Origin: Albidovulum sp.
Lineage (GTDB): Bacteria; Pseudomonadota; Alphaproteobacteria; Rhodobacterales; Rhodobacteraceae
Direction: 5' to 3'
NCBI GenBank assembly: GCA_015491895.1
Contig: WFVA01000077.1
Span: 1 to 64,000, forward strand
DNA length: 64,000 nucleotides
The position numbers were made by a program, and so were the translations under genes. The number at the start of each line of letters is the position of its first letter. Position 1 is the stretch's first letter. Under the pieces are notes generated by a model. The model was not told the origin of the DNA. It searched no databases and saw only the letters and a list, made by a program, of their open reading frames with translations. Positions 26,937 through 35,707 of this stretch are shown here, piece after piece.

Positions 26937-27299
26937 CTATGGCCTTTCCATGCCCGCACCGATGCCGCCCGTGTTCTCTCTTACCCAATCCAGATAGCTC
27001 TCATTCCCGCCCACGATCGGCAGGCGATAGATCCCCGGCACTTCATAGCTGTGCATTTCCGCAATCAGATCCGTCAGCGCATTGCAGGCGGCTTCGGTTG
27101 TTTTCATGAGCAGGCGGTATTCCGTATCTTCCTGGACGACGCCTTCCCAGAAATAGACGCTGCAGATTCTGTCGATGTGGACACATGCGGCCAGCCTCCT
27201 CTCCACCGCCGCGCGCGCGATGGCCCCGGCCTCTTCCTTGCCCGATGTCGTCGTGACAACAATCACGGCCGGATATTCCCGCTGTTGCTCCTTGTTCAT
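26937..27299 (-). CDS. cutA: Divalent-cation tolerance protein CutA
   Basis: CutA is a small trimeric protein of uncertain role in metal tolerance. The 120 residues match the family throughout: VVTTTSGKEEAGAIARAAVE, ERRLAACVHIDRICSVYFWEG, LMKTTEAACNALTDLIAEMH and SYEVPGIYRLPIVGGNESYL. A GGAGGGG ribosome site precedes the ATG. It is the last gene of the leftward Tim44-mltA-smr-cutA group, 33 nt after smr. Confidence 0.95.
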   Translation of the reverse strand: MNKEQQREYPAVIVVTTTSGKEEAGAIARAAVERRLAACVHIDRICSVYFWEGVVQEDTEYRLLMKTTEAACNALTDLIAEMHSYEVPGIYRLPIVGGNESYLDWVRENTGGIGAGMERP

Positions 27300-27332
27300 G
27301 ATCCCCTCCGGGCCCTCCTCTGCCTGACGGAG

Positions 27333-27932
27333 CTATCCGCCCTTCCGGTGCCGGCGCAAATATACGTAGAAAGCCCCTTCTCCTCCATGGCGAGGATGCG
27401 CCGGGCGCACTTCCAGGATCAGGCCTGAAAGCGGCCGGGCAGCCAGCCATTGCGGCACATGATGGCGCAGGATCCCGCGCTTTGTCGGGATCGGGCCTTC
27501 ATCCTCGCGCGCGCGCCCCTTGCCGGTGATGACCAGCACCAGCCTTTTTTGCGCCGCATGGGATGACATGATGAAACCCGTGAGCGCCGGGTGTGCCTCG
27601 GCCAGTGTCATCCCATGCAGATCGATCCGCCCTTCGGGGCACATCTTGCCGCGCATCATCCGGCCATGGGTTTTCTTGCTCATTCTTAGGGAAGGGCGAA
27701 GGTCATCCGCAATGACAGGGCTGCTCCAGGCCGTTTCTCCCGCCTTTTCCCCGATTTCAAAGTATGGAAGGGGGCGGGGAGGCCCATCGCCGGCTTCTGG
27801 CTTGGCTGGCTTTGCGGGCTGTTTCCTGAGCGGCTTTTGCACGCGCTGCGGTGAGAGCGGGATGGCCTGCTCGGCGATCCGCTGCCAGAGCGCCTCCTCC
27901 TCAGGCCTCAGTCCGCGCCTTCGCCGGCTCAT
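27333..27932 (-). CDS. Smr-domain protein
   Basis: The 199 residues have a variable, Pro/Lys-rich N-terminal half and a C-terminal Smr domain with the expected motifs: GRIDLHGMTLAEAHPALTGF (LDxHG type), VLVITGKGR (TGKG), and EVRPAHPRHGGEGAFYVYLR. Smr domains nick or bind nucleic acids and act in ribosome rescue or recombination in different bacteria. The start overlaps mltA by 4 nt. Confidence 0.92.
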   Translation of the reverse strand: MSRRRRGLRPEEEALWQRIAEQAIPLSPQRVQKPLRKQPAKPAKPEAGDGPPRPLPYFEIGEKAGETAWSSPVIADDLRPSLRMSKKTHGRMMRGKMCPEGRIDLHGMTLAEAHPALTGFIMSSHAAQKRLVLVITGKGRAREDEGPIPTKRGILRHHVPQWLAARPLSGLILEVRPAHPRHGGEGAFYVYLRRHRKGG

Positions 27933-28972
27933 CCCGCCTCCCCGAGCGGAACGAGCGCAAAGGCATGCTCAATGGGCAGCAGCATGATCATCCGCCCGCC
28001 ATCGCGCACCTTGCCGGCCCTTTTTCCTGCCTTCGGGCCGGTTCCGAAAAAGATATCGGCGCGCTGCGCGCCCTTGATCGCCGATCCGGTATCCTGGGCG
28101 ATCATGAGCCTGTGCATCGGTTCGGTGCCTTCCTTCTCGATCCAGACAGGCGCGCCGAGCGGCACGAAGCGGGGATCAACGGCGATGCTCCGCCCTGCCG
28201 TCACGGGGCGGTTCATGGCGCCGATCGGGCCCTCGCCGCCACCGAGCCCTTTTATCCTGCGGAAGAACACGAAGGATGGATTGGTGTGCAGCAATTCCCT
28301 GCCAGCCTCGGGATTGCGCCGCACCCAGTTGCGGATCACCTGGGCGGATACCTGATGTTCGGAATAGATGCCTCTGCGAATGAGCTCCTGGCCGATCGAG
28401 CGGTAATTGCGCCCGTTGGAGCCCGCATAGCCGATCCTGATCGTCTTGCCGTCCGGCAGCCGGATCCGCCCCGATCCCTGGATCTGGAGAAAGAAGATAT
28501 CAACCGGATCCTCGACCCAGGCAATTTCAAGGCCCCGGCCTTCGAGCACGCGGCTTTCCTCGATTTCGCGGCGCGTGAGCCAGGGCTCGCCATCCGTGAG
28601 TTCGGGCGGGCGGGCATAGATCGGGTAGCGGTAGCGCGTGGTTTTCCTGAGCGAGCCGCGCAGCTCCGGCTCGAAATAGCCCGTGAAGAGGGCCGGGCTT
28701 CCATCGCTCACCATGACGGGGCGAAAGAGGAGCTCGAAGAACCGGCGGGCGTCGGGGCCGGTTTTCGCCAGCGCGCAAAGGGCCTTCCAATCGGGATCGC
28801 GCAGGATCGCGCAGGTTTTCACGAAAGCAGCAAGCGCCGCCTCGTGATCGTCTTCGGCCCATCCTGCGAGATCGTCGAAGCTCAGCATTTCATGGGTCAC
28901 GCCGGCGCATCTGCCGGGCCCCGTCATGGCAAGGCCCGCAGCACAGAAAAGCGCCAGCACCCCATGTTTCAT
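27929..28972 (-). CDS. mltA: Membrane-bound lytic transglycosylase MltA
   Basis: MltA cleaves peptidoglycan in the periplasm. The 347-residue protein has an N-terminal signal segment (1-22). The MltA barrel includes LFTGYFEPELRGSLRKTTRY and IFFLQIQGSGRIRLPDGKTI, and the C-terminal 3D domain has VDPRFVPLGAPVWIEKEG and LMIAQDTGSAIKGAQRADIF, containing the catalytic Asp. No clear lipobox is seen, so it may be soluble or differently anchored. It overlaps both neighbours by 4 nt. Confidence 0.94.
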   Translation of the reverse strand: MKHGVLALFCAAGLAMTGPGRCAGVTHEMLSFDDLAGWAEDDHEAALAAFVKTCAILRDPDWKALCALAKTGPDARRFFELLFRPVMVSDGSPALFTGYFEPELRGSLRKTTRYRYPIYARPPELTDGEPWLTRREIEESRVLEGRGLEIAWVEDPVDIFFLQIQGSGRIRLPDGKTIRIGYAGSNGRNYRSIGQELIRRGIYSEHQVSAQVIRNWVRRNPEAGRELLHTNPSFVFFRRIKGLGGGEGPIGAMNRPVTAGRSIAVDPRFVPLGAPVWIEKEGTEPMHRLMIAQDTGSAIKGAQRADIFFGTGPKAGKRAGKVRDGGRMIMLLPIEHAFALVPLGEAG

Positions 28973-29625
28973 CCGTCCGTTGCCACCAGCTTCCAGTTGG
29001 GATCGTCGGATCCCATGATGCGGGCAAATGTCCAGATATCCTTCTGACGATGGATTTCGTTGGGATTGCCCTCGACGATCTCGCCATCGCGATCGCGCAC
29101 GACGCTCGTCAGCTCGCCGACGAATTTCACGGTGATCTCGGCTTCGCGCGTCCGTGGATCGAAGTCCGCATCCTTCAATTCCATCTCGCGCAGGCCCACG
29201 AAGGTAGCCTCCACCTTCAGCCCCTTTTCCTCGCGCTCGTCGATCACGCTCGCAAAAGCCTCGTAAACATCCTTGGAAAGGAAAGGCACGACCGATTCCA
29301 GATCGCCGTTTTCAAAAGCCATGAGGATCATCTCATAGGCGCCGCGCGCGCCCTGGAGAAATTCCGTCACGTTGAATTCCGGCTCGATCTTCTTCATTTC
29401 CGCCAGGGCTTCGGCCGCCTTGCTGCCGGCCGGCACGTGATCCGTGATATCGGCATCCACCCCGCCCTCGATCACCTCGAGTTCGGGCCCGCTGCGCCGT
29501 GGCGCCTCCCATTCCACCCTCGGTTTTTCGAACCCTTCGCGCGTTCCGAGCACGGAGCGAAGCTTCAGGACGAGAAAGAGAAGGATCCCTGCAAGAACAA
29601 TAATCTGAACCATCGTGTCGTTCAT
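28969..29625 (-). CDS. Tim44-like (TimA) domain protein
   Basis: The 218-residue protein has one N-terminal membrane helix (about 6-24, QIIVLAGILLFLVLKLRSVL) and a C-terminal Tim44-like domain (EFNVTEFLQGARGAYEMILM, VPFLSKDVYEAFASVIDERE, TREAEITVKFVGELTSVVRD). Bacterial relatives are inner-membrane proteins often next to secB and fxsA. It is the first gene of the leftward operon and is divergent from fxsA. Confidence 0.92.
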   Translation of the reverse strand: MNDTMVQIIVLAGILLFLVLKLRSVLGTREGFEKPRVEWEAPRRSGPELEVIEGGVDADITDHVPAGSKAAEALAEMKKIEPEFNVTEFLQGARGAYEMILMAFENGDLESVVPFLSKDVYEAFASVIDEREEKGLKVEATFVGLREMELKDADFDPRTREAEITVKFVGELTSVVRDRDGEIVEGNPNEIHRQKDIWTFARIMGSDDPNWKLVATDG

Positions 29626-29730
29626 TTAACTCCCGTGATTACGTTGAGGATGGAAACCGGCGCGATCAGCACATATGTAGGGGTTAGCGGAGGGCAAGTC
29701 CACCTTCTGGCCGACCGATGAGGGAATTAC

Positions 29731-30201
29731 ATGTTGCTCTTCTTGCTTTTCGTCTCGGTTCCGTTGATCGAGATCGCGCTGTTCATCAAGGTGGGCGGGC
29801 TGATCGGCCTCTGGCCAACGCTGGCGATCGTCGTGATTACCGCTTTCATCGGCACCCTCCTGATGCGAACGCAGGGCGCAAATGCGCTCATGCGGCTGCG
29901 CCAGTCGATGGAGCGCCTTGAAGATCCCAGCGAGCCTCTGGCGGATGGCGCCATGATCATCTTCGCCGGCGCGCTTCTGCTCACACCGGGCTTCTTTACC
30001 GATGCGATCGGGCTTCTTCTGCTGTTGCCGCCCGTTCGCAGGGCGGTTTTCCGCTACGTGAAGGCCAGGGTGCATGTGCAGAGCTTTACCGTCAGCAGCG
30101 GGCCGGGGCCCGAACCGCGTGAGAGTGATGATATCATCGATGCGGATTACGAGGAAATCCCCCCTTCGCGCCGCGGTATCGGCCACGGCGGCAGGCATTG
30201 A
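29731..30201 (+). CDS. fxsA: FxsA family inner-membrane protein
   Basis: FxsA was named for relieving phage F exclusion in E. coli; its cell role is unclear. The 156 residues include four hydrophobic segments in the first two-thirds (LLFLLFVSVPLIEIALFIKV, LWPTLAIVVITAFIGTLLMR, GAMIIFAGALLLTPGFFTDA, IGLLLLLPPVRRAVFRYV), the LLLTPGFFTD signature, and an acidic tail (SDDIIDADYEEI). secB follows at 57 nt. Confidence 0.93.
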   Translation: MLLFLLFVSVPLIEIALFIKVGGLIGLWPTLAIVVITAFIGTLLMRTQGANALMRLRQSMERLEDPSEPLADGAMIIFAGALLLTPGFFTDAIGLLLLLPPVRRAVFRYVKARVHVQSFTVSSGPGPEPRESDDIIDADYEEIPPSRRGIGHGGRH

Positions 30202-30226
30202 GCCTGCCTTGGCGACCTGCTAGAGA
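30198..30226 (+). promoter_or_regulatory. Candidate sigma-70-type promoter of secB
   Basis: TTGAGC (30198-30203), a 17-nt spacer and TAGAGA (30221-30226) lie just upstream of secB; the -35 element overlaps the fxsA stop. The spacing is ideal and the hexamers are partial matches. Confidence 0.4.
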
Positions 30227-30257
30227 ATACCGAACCGTTTTTCAGGAGAATGCAACA

Positions 30258-30755
30258 ATGGCCGAAAAGGGCGAAAAGCCGCAGGAACAACAGCCCCAGC
30301 AGATCAAGATGCAGGTGCTTGCGCAATATATCCGCGATCTCTCGTTCGAGAATATCGTTGCGCAGAAGGGTGTGGGCGGTGAAGTCACCCCCGAGATCCA
30401 GGTGCAGGTCAATCTCGATGCGAAGAAGCGCTCCGTCGAACACCAGTATGAAGTGATCATGAAATTCAACATCACTTCGAAGAACAAGGAAAGCGGTGAT
30501 CCGCTTTTCATCCTCGAGCTCGAATATGGCGGGATCTTCCATATCGAGAACGTGCCGGAAGAGCAGATGCATCCCTTCCTGCTGATCGAATGCCCCCGGA
30601 TGCTGTTTCCCTATGTGCGGCGTATCGTTGGCGATGTCACGCGCGATGGCGGCTTTCCGGCGCTCAATCTCGAAAACATCGATTTCCTGGCGCTCTATCG
30701 CAGCGAACTGCAACGCCGCGCCCAGGAGGAAGCCAAGGACAAGCCCGTCTCCTAA
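30258..30755 (+). CDS. secB: Protein-export chaperone SecB
   Basis: SecB holds unfolded preproteins and passes them to SecA. The 165 residues contain the family blocks MQVLAQYIRDLSFENIVAQK, TPEIQVQVNLDAKKRS, FILELEYGGIFHIENVPEEQ and LLIECPRMLFPYVRRIVGDV. A CAGGAG site precedes ATG 30258. The stop overlaps the convergent dnaQ stop by 4 nt. Confidence 0.97.
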   Translation: MAEKGEKPQEQQPQQIKMQVLAQYIRDLSFENIVAQKGVGGEVTPEIQVQVNLDAKKRSVEHQYEVIMKFNITSKNKESGDPLFILELEYGGIFHIENVPEEQMHPFLLIECPRMLFPYVRRIVGDVTRDGGFPALNLENIDFLALYRSELQRRAQEEAKDKPVS

Positions 30756-31447
30756 TCGAGCTTGTTCCAGAGCGCGTCCGGGCCCAGCGCCGCGATAAAT
30801 GCCTGATGCGCCGCGGCCTCTTCCGAGGTGGTACGCGGCGCAAGGGGAGCAGGGCGCGGGGGGGCGGTCTGCCTGCCGGGCTCATTGCTTGAATCGGTTT
30901 CTTCCTGCGGCGAGTGCGAAAGCCCGAAATCCGGCTGACGCCCGCCGATAAGCTCAAGATAAACCTCGGCGAGGATCTGGGAATCCAGAAGCGCACCATG
31001 GAGCGTGCGGGCGGAATTGTCTATGCCGAAGCGGCGGCAAAGCGCATCCAGCGAAGCCGGGGAGCCGGGAAATTTGCGCCGCGCGATTGCCAGAGTATCG
31101 ATGGCGCGAGACATGGGCAGAGGCTCGATTCCGATCCAGCCAAGCTCGGCATTGATGAATTTCATGTCAAAGGATGCGTTGTGGATGATGAGCGGCGCAT
31201 CCTTGATGAAATCGAGAAAATCGCGGGCGATATCAGCGAAAACGGGCTTGTCTGCCAGGAATTCATCCCCCAGCCCATGCACCTCGAAGGCCGATTGGGG
31301 CATGGGGCGCTCGGGGTTGATATACTGGTGATAGGTTTTGCCGGTGGGCATGTGATTCCACAGCTCGAGCGCACCGATTTCCACGATGCGATCACCGCTT
31401 TCCGGCTCAAAGCCGGTGGTTTCGGTATCAAGCACGATCTCACGCAT
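30752..31447 (-). CDS. dnaQ: DNA polymerase III epsilon subunit (proofreading) DnaQ
   Basis: DnaQ is the 3'-5' exonuclease of the replicase. The 231-residue protein starts MREIVLDTETTGFEPESGDR with the ExoI motif DTETTG. ExoII lies in LIIHNASFDMKFINAELGW, and ExoIII in RTLHGALLDSQILAEVYLEL (HxxxxD). The C-terminal tail (from about residue 185) is Pro/Ala-rich and contains the probable alpha-subunit contact. The start at 31447 gives a normal N-terminus and overlaps coaE by 8 nt. It is the last gene of the maf-aroE-coaE-dnaQ operon. Confidence 0.96.
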   Translation of the reverse strand: MREIVLDTETTGFEPESGDRIVEIGALELWNHMPTGKTYHQYINPERPMPQSAFEVHGLGDEFLADKPVFADIARDFLDFIKDAPLIIHNASFDMKFINAELGWIGIEPLPMSRAIDTLAIARRKFPGSPASLDALCRRFGIDNSARTLHGALLDSQILAEVYLELIGGRQPDFGLSHSPQEETDSSNEPGRQTAPPRPAPLAPRTTSEEAAAHQAFIAALGPDALWNKLD

Positions 31448-32045
31448 CGGCCAGATTCTCCCTGATCTCTTCGATGAGCTCGCGCACCTGACGCGCGGCA
31501 TTTTCCGGCGTGTCCGTAATGATAACGTGATCGGCACGCAGGCGCTTTTCTGCATCCGGCATCTGGCGGGCGAGGATCTTATGCAAGGTTTCCTCGCTCA
31601 TGCCGGGGCGGGAAAGCACTCGCCGGCGCTGCTCTTCCTCCGGGGCGCTGACAACCACGACCGCATCGAATTCCCCTTCGCTTCCTTTCTCGAACAGAAG
31701 CGGAATATCGAAAACGAGAATGGGCGCCGCGCTGCCACGGATGAAATTTTCGCGATCAGCGGCAACCAGCGGATGGATCTGCTCCTCGAGCCTCGCGAGC
31801 GCGTCCGGCTCCCGCATCGCCCAGCTGCGCAGAACCGCGCGATCCACCGCGCCATCGCGGACCGCCTCGGGGCAGACACGTCGAACCGCATCGACACCCG
31901 CGCCGCCTTTTGCATACAGCCTGTGCACGGCCGCATCCGCATCCCAGACGGGTATGTCTTCATTGGCGAAAATTCTCGCCGTCGTGCTCTTTCCCATGCC
32001 GATCGAGCCGGTCAGAGCCAGAAGGAACGGCCTTTTTCCGCTCAT
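31440..32045 (-). CDS. coaE: Dephospho-CoA kinase CoaE
   Basis: CoaE phosphorylates dephospho-CoA, the last step to coenzyme A. The 201 residues have the P-loop LALTGSIGMGKSTTARIF, VWDADAAVHRLYAKGG (substrate acid), VFDIPLLFEKGSE and VVVSAPEEEQRRRVLSRPGM. Its ATG overlaps the aroE stop by 4 nt, confirming the start against the longer open frame upstream. Confidence 0.96.
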   Translation of the reverse strand: MSGKRPFLLALTGSIGMGKSTTARIFANEDIPVWDADAAVHRLYAKGGAGVDAVRRVCPEAVRDGAVDRAVLRSWAMREPDALARLEEQIHPLVAADRENFIRGSAAPILVFDIPLLFEKGSEGEFDAVVVVSAPEEEQRRRVLSRPGMSEETLHKILARQMPDAEKRLRADHVIITDTPENAARQVRELIEEIRENLADA

Positions 32046-32875
32046 GCCAGCACCGCCCGGCGCAAGGCATCGTCCACCTCCGGACGCATGCCGAACCACC
32101 GCTCGAAGCCCGGAACGGCCTGATGCAGGAGCATCCCGAGGCCATCTACCGTCCGGCATCCCCTTTCTTGCGCGGCGCGCAGGAAATCGGTGATCAGCGG
32201 CGCATAGACAAGATCGGTCACCACCGCATCCTTCTCGAGCGCATCAAGCGGGATCTTCAGCTCCGGCTGGCCGACCATGCCGAGGGATGTGGTGTTGACC
32301 ACCGTTTTTGCGCCTTCCAGCATCCCGCCGGCCTGCACCCATTCATGGACGACGATCTTCGGGCCGAAATCGGATCTGAGCGCCTCGGCGCGCGCACGGG
32401 TGCGATTGGTGAGGCGGATCTCGCTGACACCCGCCTCGATCAGCGAGGCAATCACGGCGCGCGCCGCACCGCCGGCACCGACCACGGCAGCGGGGCCTGC
32501 CTTCGGATCCCAATCCGGCAGATTCTGATGCAGATTTTGCAGGAAACCGCAGCCATCCGTGTTATCGGCATGAACGCTGCCATCCTCACGAAAGATCAGG
32601 GTATTTGCCGAGCCTATAAGCGCCGCGCGATCCGTTACCTGATCGGCCAGCTCAAGCACCGCTTCCTTGTGGGGGATGGTGACGTTCACCCCCACAAATC
32701 CCATCTTTGGCAATGCCTTGAGCACCTCGGCAAGATCCTGATGAGCGATCTCCAACGGAATGTAATGGCCCTTGATCCCGTAAGTTTTCAGCCAGTGGCC
32801 ATGCAGTGCGGGCGATCTGCTGTGCGCGATCGGCGAGCCGATCACACCGGCAAGCGGTATTTTCTCGCTGCTCAT
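32042..32875 (-). CDS. aroE: Shikimate dehydrogenase AroE
   Basis: AroE reduces 3-dehydroshikimate with NADPH in the shikimate pathway. The 277 residues show substrate-binding IGSPIAHSRSPALHGHWL and the catalytic Lys in GVNVTIPHKEAVLELAD. The nucleotide loop is VVGAGGAARAVIASLIEAGV, followed by NRTRARAEAL, and the C-terminal motif is DGLGMLLHQAVPGFERWFG. It overlaps maf and coaE by 4 nt on each side. Confidence 0.97.
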   Translation of the reverse strand: MSSEKIPLAGVIGSPIAHSRSPALHGHWLKTYGIKGHYIPLEIAHQDLAEVLKALPKMGFVGVNVTIPHKEAVLELADQVTDRAALIGSANTLIFREDGSVHADNTDGCGFLQNLHQNLPDWDPKAGPAAVVGAGGAARAVIASLIEAGVSEIRLTNRTRARAEALRSDFGPKIVVHEWVQAGGMLEGAKTVVNTTSLGMVGQPELKIPLDALEKDAVVTDLVYAPLITDFLRAAQERGCRTVDGLGMLLHQAVPGFERWFGMRPEVDDALRRAVLA

Positions 32876-33471
32876 GATTCAATCACTCCCCGGACAGCCA
32901 GAAAATCCAGAAGCGGCAGAAGCGGCAATCCGAGCACGCTGAAATAATCTCCGTTCACCTCCCGAAACAGCCGCACGCCTTCCTCTTCCAGCTTGTAGCA
33001 TCCTACCGCTTCACGGATACTATTCCAGTTTCTTTCGATGTAATCATGAAGATATTCATCCGAAAAATCCCGCATGACCATGCGCACCACGCCAACATGG
33101 CGCCACTGCGCCTCGCCTTGGTGATAGACAACAGCAGCGCTCAGGAGCTGGTGCGATTGGCCGCGCATACGTGAAAGAAGCTCAAACGCCTCTTCCTTCG
33201 TTTCGCATTTTGATATGATTTCGCCTCTGAACGACAGCACCTGATCGCTGCCAATGATGAGCGCCTCGGGATATTTCAGGGAAACTTTCCGGGCCTTGGC
33301 ATCCGCAAGGACATCAGCCACATCCCTTGCCGGTGCACCTTCTGCAAGAAGTGCGTCTCGAAGCTGTTCTTCATCTACGCGCGCCTGTACGGATCGGAAA
33401 TCGACACCGGCATTTTTCAAAAGCTCGGCACGGATCCGCGATGAGGAAGCGAGGATCAGAGGTGTATCCAT
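32872..33471 (-). CDS. maf: Maf-family nucleotide pyrophosphatase
   Basis: Maf proteins hydrolyse non-canonical or excess nucleoside triphosphates. The 199 residues begin LILASSSRIRAELLKNAGVD and contain the catalytic-acid region EALIIGSDQVLSFRGEIISK, plus the C-terminal GDYFSVLGLPLLPLLDFLA. I chose ATG 33471. It is the first gene of the leftward operon that reads away from the origin. Confidence 0.94.
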   Translation of the reverse strand: MDTPLILASSSRIRAELLKNAGVDFRSVQARVDEEQLRDALLAEGAPARDVADVLADAKARKVSLKYPEALIIGSDQVLSFRGEIISKCETKEEAFELLSRMRGQSHQLLSAAVVYHQGEAQWRHVGVVRMVMRDFSDEYLHDYIERNWNSIREAVGCYKLEEEGVRLFREVNGDYFSVLGLPLLPLLDFLAVRGVIES

Positions 33472-33589
33472 GTGCACTATCCTGTGGGAAAGAACTGCTG
33501 GGGAAGAGGGATGAAAATGTGCAATTCGCCACTCACCCCCACTTGTGTTGAAAAGCATCGCCACTCATGAACGTCATGCTCTCCTTTTC

Positions 33590-33790
33590 TACTGTTGACA
33601 AGGAAAAGCCTGCGGTTGTGGACAGAAGGATCCATTGCTTCTTTTCCACAAGGTCATAAAAATGTTCCTCTGAAAATATATCTGATTTTACTACTCTTTT
33701 GGAAGTACTCCCTGTTATCCATAACCTGGGGATAACTTTTTACATGCTTTGGATAACCTGTGTATTGAACGATAATCCCCAGATATCGGC
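33590..33790. other. oriC: Chromosomal replication origin (oriC), candidate
   Basis: The 390-bp gap between maf and hemJ has no plausible gene and is clearly AT-rich. Four sites match the DnaA box TTATCCACA with one mismatch: TTTTCCACA (33642-33650), TTATCCATA (33715-33723), and, on the minus strand, TGGGGATAA (33727-33735) and TTTGGATAA (33748-33756). Weaker sites lie at 33593, 33617 and 33773. A run rich in A and T (33651-33710) between the first box and the cluster is a possible unwinding element. maf-aroE-coaE-dnaQ and hemJ-rho read away on either side, and parS, parA and parB lie within 7 kb. This is the origin context known from Caulobacter and its relatives. hemE and the PPDK-regulator gene, often beside oriC there, are absent. 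Confidence 0.82.
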
Positions 33791-33861
33791 CCTCCAATAA
33801 CTACAACATTTCCTTTTCATATATCTTCAATTAGAAGAGCGGCGAAATCGGAAGGCTGGAA

Positions 33862-34314
33862 ATGATGTCGGATGTTCTTGCGGAAATTTACCCATGGGTG
33901 AAATCTCTCCATATCGTTTCCGTGATTTCCTGGATGGCCGGGCTTTTCTATCTGCCGAGGCTTTTCGTTTATCACGTCGAATCCGTCACTCCTGAAAGCG
34001 AAACATATGCCCTCTTCCTGAAAATGGAGCACAAGCTTCTGAAGGTGATCATGACTCCGGCCATGATTGCTTCTTGGGTTTTCGGGCTGATGCTTGTGGC
34101 TACACCGGGGATTGTCGATTGGTCACAGTTGTGGCCCTGGATCAAGGGTGCGTCCGTCATCGGAATGACGGCATTTCATTTCTGGCTTTCGCGGCGGCAC
34201 CGTGATTTCAGGGCGCGGAGAAATGATCTTTCCGGACGCGGCTACAGGATAATGAACGAAGTGCCGACGATCCTCATGCTTCTGATCGTGTTTTCGGTAA
34301 TTCTGAAATTCTGA
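33862..34314 (+). CDS. hemJ: Protoporphyrinogen IX oxidase HemJ
   Basis: HemJ oxidises protoporphyrinogen IX in haem synthesis in bacteria lacking HemG and HemY. The 150-residue protein has four membrane helices and the family pattern: PWVKSLHIVSVISWMAGLFY with the conserved His, LPRLFVYHVES with a second His, MEHKLLKVIMTPAMI, and NEVPTILMLLIVFSVILKF at the C-terminus. ATG 33862 or 33865 are both possible. It is the first gene on the right side of oriC; haem genes are common there in alphaproteobacteria. Confidence 0.92.
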   Translation: MMSDVLAEIYPWVKSLHIVSVISWMAGLFYLPRLFVYHVESVTPESETYALFLKMEHKLLKVIMTPAMIASWVFGLMLVATPGIVDWSQLWPWIKGASVIGMTAFHFWLSRRHRDFRARRNDLSGRGYRIMNEVPTILMLLIVFSVILKF

Positions 34315-34331
34315 CGATGCTCGCATGGTGA

Positions 34332-34360
34332 TTGACTCACCTCGCCAGCGCACCTAAATA
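34332..34360 (+). promoter_or_regulatory. Promoter upstream of rho with a GANTC site
   Basis: TTGACT (34332-34337), a 17-nt spacer and TAAATA (34355-34360) form a strong sigma-70-type promoter about 75 bp before rho. GACTC (34334-34338) overlaps the -35 element and is a CcrM (GANTC) methylation site, so hemimethylation after origin firing could affect it; that part is inference. Confidence 0.6.
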
Positions 34361-34435
34361 AGGCGGGAAGGGCCGTCCGGCTCCGATCATTTCCATGAAA
34401 ATACCAGACAGGCGGCCAGGCCGCAGGATACCTCA

Positions 34436-35707
34436 ATGACAGAACAACGCCTGAACCTTGCCGATCTCAAGGCAAAATCCCCCAAGGAATTGCTTTCCAT
34501 GGCCGAAGATCTCGGAATCGAGAACGCTTCGACCATGCGAAAGGGCGATATCATGTTCGCCATTCTGAAGGAGCGTGCCGAAGAAGGCTGGGAGATTTCC
34601 GGCGATGGGGTTCTGGAAGTTTTGCAGGATGGATTCGGATTCCTGCGTTCGCCGGAAGCGAATTACCTGCCGGGCCCGGATGATATCTATGTATCGCCGG
34701 ACATGATCAAGAAATTCTCGCTTCGCACCGGCGATACGATCGAAGGCGTGATTCAGGCACCGCGCGAGAACGAGCGCTATTTTGCCCTCACAAAGGTTTC
34801 TAGGATCAATTTCGAGGATCCCGAGAAAGCGAAGCACAAGATCAATTTCGACAACCTCACGCCGCTTTATCCCCAGGAGCGTTTCAAGCTCGAGCTGGAT
34901 GATCCGGCGGTGAAGGATCGCTCAGCCCGGATCATCGATCTCGTGGCGCCGATCGGCAAGGGGCAGCGCTCTCTGATCGTGGCGCCGCCGCGCACCGGCA
35001 AGACGGTGCTGCTTCAGAACATCGCGCATTCGATCGAGCGGAATCATCCCGAAGTCTATCTGATCGTTCTTCTGATCGATGAGCGGCCCGAGGAAGTGAC
35101 CGACATGAAGCGCAGCGTGAAGGGGGAGGTCATTTCCTCCACTTTCGACGAACCGGCAACGCGCCATGTGGCCGTGGCGGAAATGGTTATCGAAAAGGCC
35201 AAACGGCTTGTGGAGCACAAGCGCGATGTGGTGATCCTTCTGGATTCCATTACCCGCCTCGGGCGGGCCTATAACACGGTCGTTCCCTCTTCAGGAAAGG
35301 TGCTGACAGGTGGCGTTGATGCCAACGCACTTCAGCGGCCCAAGCGCTTCTTCGGTGCAGCGCGCAATATCGAGGAGGGGGGCTCTCTTACGATCATTGC
35401 CACGGCGCTCATCGATACCGGAAGCCGGATGGACGAAGTGATCTTCGAGGAATTCAAGGGCACGGGTAACAGCGAGATCGTGCTGGATCGCAAGATTGCC
35501 GACAAGCGCATCTTCCCGGCGATCGATATCCTCAAATCCGGCACCCGGAAGGAAGAGCTGCTCGTGGACAAGATGCATCTGCAGAAAACATATGTCCTGC
35601 GTCGCATTCTCAATCCGATGGGGACAACGGATGCGATCGAATTCCTGCTTTCCAAGCTGAAGCAGACGAAAACAAACGAAGAGTTCTTCGATTCGATGAA
35701 TGCGTAA
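34436..35707 (+). CDS. rho: Transcription termination factor Rho
   Basis: Rho is the hexameric RNA helicase that ends transcription. The 423 residues contain the N-terminal helical domain ([20 protein letters not shown]), the cold-shock RNA-binding fold ([20 protein letters not shown]), Walker A ([20 protein letters not shown]), Walker B ([18 protein letters not shown]), the Q-loop ([20 protein letters not shown]) and the R-loop ([20 protein letters not shown]). Length and order are standard. The stop codon lies inside a hairpin leading to mnmE. Confidence 0.98.
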   Translation: MTEQRLNLADLKAKSPKELLSMAEDLGIENASTMRKGDIMFAILKERAEEGWEISGDGVLEVLQDGFGFLRSPEANYLPGPDDIYVSPDMIKKFSLRTGDTIEGVIQAPRENERYFALTKVSRINFEDPEKAKHKINFDNLTPLYPQERFKLELDDPAVKDRSARIIDLVAPIGKGQRSLIVAPPRTGKTVLLQNIAHSIERNHPEVYLIVLLIDERPEEVTDMKRSVKGEVISSTFDEPATRHVAVAEMVIEKAKRLVEHKRDVVILLDSITRLGRAYNTVVPSSGKVLTGGVDANALQRPKRFFGAARNIEEGGSLTIIATALIDTGSRMDEVIFEEFKGTGNSEIVLDRKIADKRIFPAIDILKSGTRKEELLVDKMHLQKTYVLRRILNPMGTTDAIEFLLSKLKQTKTNEEFFDSMNA

